A DNA stretch of 7,431 nt from CAYMRB01 sp964392615 (lineage in GTDB: Bacteria > Planctomycetota > UBA8108), in contig CAYMRB010000481.1 of NCBI GenBank assembly GCA_964392615.1, positions 1 to 7,431 on the forward strand, read 5' to 3'. Below the pieces are notes generated by a model. The model did not search any database. It had not been told where the DNA came from and worked only from the letters and a program-made list of their open reading frames with translations. Positions 6,931-7,431 of this stretch are shown here, in pieces (position 1 is the stretch's first letter; every line of letters starts with the position of its first letter). Position numbers and translations under genes: made by a program.

Positions 6931-6957
6931 CTTTTTGTCGTTTCATGTCCTGTCCGG
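6909..6957. repeat. 10-bp inverted repeat spanning the tRNA break
   Basis: CCGGACAGGA at 6909-6918 is the exact reverse complement of TCCTGTCCGG at 6948-6957; 29 bases lie between the arms. The left arm is part of the tRNA (variable arm and anticodon stem) and the right arm lies in the non-tRNA sequence next to it. It may be an integrase contact site, a hairpin, or chance. Confidence 0.55.
6914..6930. other. Putative attachment-site core at the tRNA anticodon stem-loop
   Basis: The match to tRNA-Leu ends at the 5' side of the anticodon stem. The stem arms flank a 7-base loop, which has the geometry of a tyrosine-recombinase core site (short inverted arms around the crossover region). Many integrases are known to use anticodon loops this way. 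The right boundary of chromosomal sequence is therefore likely within 6919-6930. The partner site is outside the window. Confidence 0.5.
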
Positions 6958-6987
6958 GAGCTTATTTTCCAACGCCTTAGGTGGTTC

Positions 6988-7043
6988 TTGTTGTAATAAC
7001 GCGCCAATTGTAGACAATCTTATTACAACGGTTATTGCAACGG
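6988..7043. promoter_or_regulatory. Three 12-bp iterons upstream of the integrase gene
   Basis: TTATTACAACGG (7020-7031) is followed directly by TTATTGCAACGG (7032-7043), a tandem repeat with one mismatch. A third, inverted copy at 6988-6999 matches the first in 10 of 12 bases (GTTGTAATAA). A small palindrome ATTGT-AG-ACAAT (7007-7018) sits between the inverted and direct copies. The region is AT-rich in a GC-rich window and ends 17 bases before the integrase start. Such repeats next to att sites often bind integrase arm domains, excisionases or a repressor; which applies here is not known. Confidence 0.6.
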
Positions 7044-7050
7044 TCAGCCT

Positions 7051-7056
7051 GGAGGA
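7051..7056 (+). promoter_or_regulatory. Ribosome binding site of the integrase gene
   Basis: GGAGGA lies 4 bases before the ATG at 7061 and supports that start codon. It follows the iteron cluster by 7 bases. Confidence 0.7.
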
Positions 7057-7060
7057 CGTC

Positions 7061-7431
7061 ATGCCGGAGAAGGCGAAAAAGGCTCGGAAGAAGACCCGCC
7101 GCAGGCGCGATCGGCGACCCGTGAAGACGGAGTTGGCGACCTGGCACTCGCCATATCGACCAGCCGGGCGCAAGGCATGGTACGTCCGTCGGAAGGACGC
7201 TCACACCGGCCAGACGAAGGCGTTCCAGCTCGTGTCCGAGAATGAGAGCGACGCGCGCCAGGAGGTGATTCAGCTCGCGAATGATGAGGTCCGCCGCTGG
7301 GTGAAGACCGGCGAGACGCCCGACGGCACCCCGCGTCACCTGAGCCAGAATACCACGGTGAAGTCCGCGTTGGAGGCGTGGCTGGAGGACAAGTCCGACC
7401 TCCGCGAATGCCGCCGCGTGTCCGTCGCCAC
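7061..7431 (+). CDS. Probable tyrosine-recombinase integrase, N-terminal part
   Basis: The gene is open at the window end; 123 codons plus two bases are visible. After a very basic start (MPEKAKKARKKTRRRRDRR, about residues 1-23) comes a short beta-rich segment with AWYVRRKDAHTGQTKAF (about 39-55) and a helix SDARQEVIQLANDEVRRWV (about 63-81). This resembles the arm-type DNA-binding domain at the start of phage and island integrases. From about residue 98, TVKSALEAWLEDKSDL looks like the beginning of the core-binding (SAM-like) domain. The catalytic domain with its Arg-His-Arg-Tyr set would lie beyond the window, so the assignment is inferred from the N-terminus and the context: it starts about 130 bases from a truncated tRNA-Leu. 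It would catalyse site-specific integration and excision of the element. A clear ribosome binding site supports the start. Confidence 0.7.
   Translation, partial: MPEKAKKARKKTRRRRDRRPVKTELATWHSPYRPAGRKAWYVRRKDAHTGQTKAFQLVSENESDARQEVIQLANDEVRRWVKTGETPDGTPRHLSQNTTVKSALEAWLEDKSDLRECRRVSVA

Noticed and set aside
4553..6946. A 797-codon open frame on the minus strand across the sulfatase and tRNA fragment
   Set aside because: Most of it is antisense to the clearly coding sulfatase and gene 4, with Arg/His/Val-rich shadow composition, and its ATG lies across the tRNA break. Only the 6659-6872 part is kept as a possible remnant.
7001..7018. AATTGTAGAC resembling the D-loop of the missing tRNA-Leu 5' half
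   Set aside because: It is on the opposite strand to the tRNA fragment, lacks one G of the conserved D-loop and has no acceptor or D stem around it; it is explained by the local palindrome.

Overview
The window is about 7.4 kb of high-GC DNA. Two things point to a Planctomycetota-like environmental bacterium: a type I sulfatase sits beside large exported proteins of unclear function, and one gene encodes a membrane-anchored HEAT-repeat protein. This is inferred from gene content; no marker gene fixes the taxon.

Positions 1-269 form a leader without a convincing gene. It holds a period-8 CTTGGCG tandem repeat (24-46), a TCTTC pyrimidine repeat and a GACTCC-type simple repeat. Positions 270-6658 carry five tightly packed genes on the + strand that look like one operon: (1) membrane-anchored HEAT-repeat protein, (2) secreted protein resembling a right-handed beta-helix, overlapping gene 1 by ATGA, (3) secreted transglutaminase-like domain fused to a C-terminal CBM6/35-like carbohydrate-binding domain, (4) unknown three-helix membrane protein with a helical tail, (5) secreted S1 sulfatase of the iduronate-2-sulfatase type with an intact CGPSR site. 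Three of the five are predicted to be exported, and their domains suit binding and desulfation of a sulfated polysaccharide outside the cytoplasm. The substrate cannot be read from the sequence. Between genes 3 and 4 lies a fragment copied from the 3' end of gene 2.

Positions 6659-6872 hold no firm gene, only a possible minus-strand coding remnant. At 6873-6930 on the minus strand is the 3' half of a tRNA-Leu gene (anticodon TAG), cut off at the anticodon stem. Just beyond it is an AT-rich stretch with three related 12-bp repeats. It is followed by the start of a gene, open at the window edge, whose N-terminus resembles a tyrosine-recombinase integrase. I read this as one end of an element integrated into a tRNA-Leu gene: the element lies to the right of about 6930, and the sulfatase operon lies on the flanking chromosomal side.

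The strongest points for follow-up are this att/integrase junction, the transglutaminase-like/CBM fusion inside a sulfatase operon, and the vestigial gene 2 tail.
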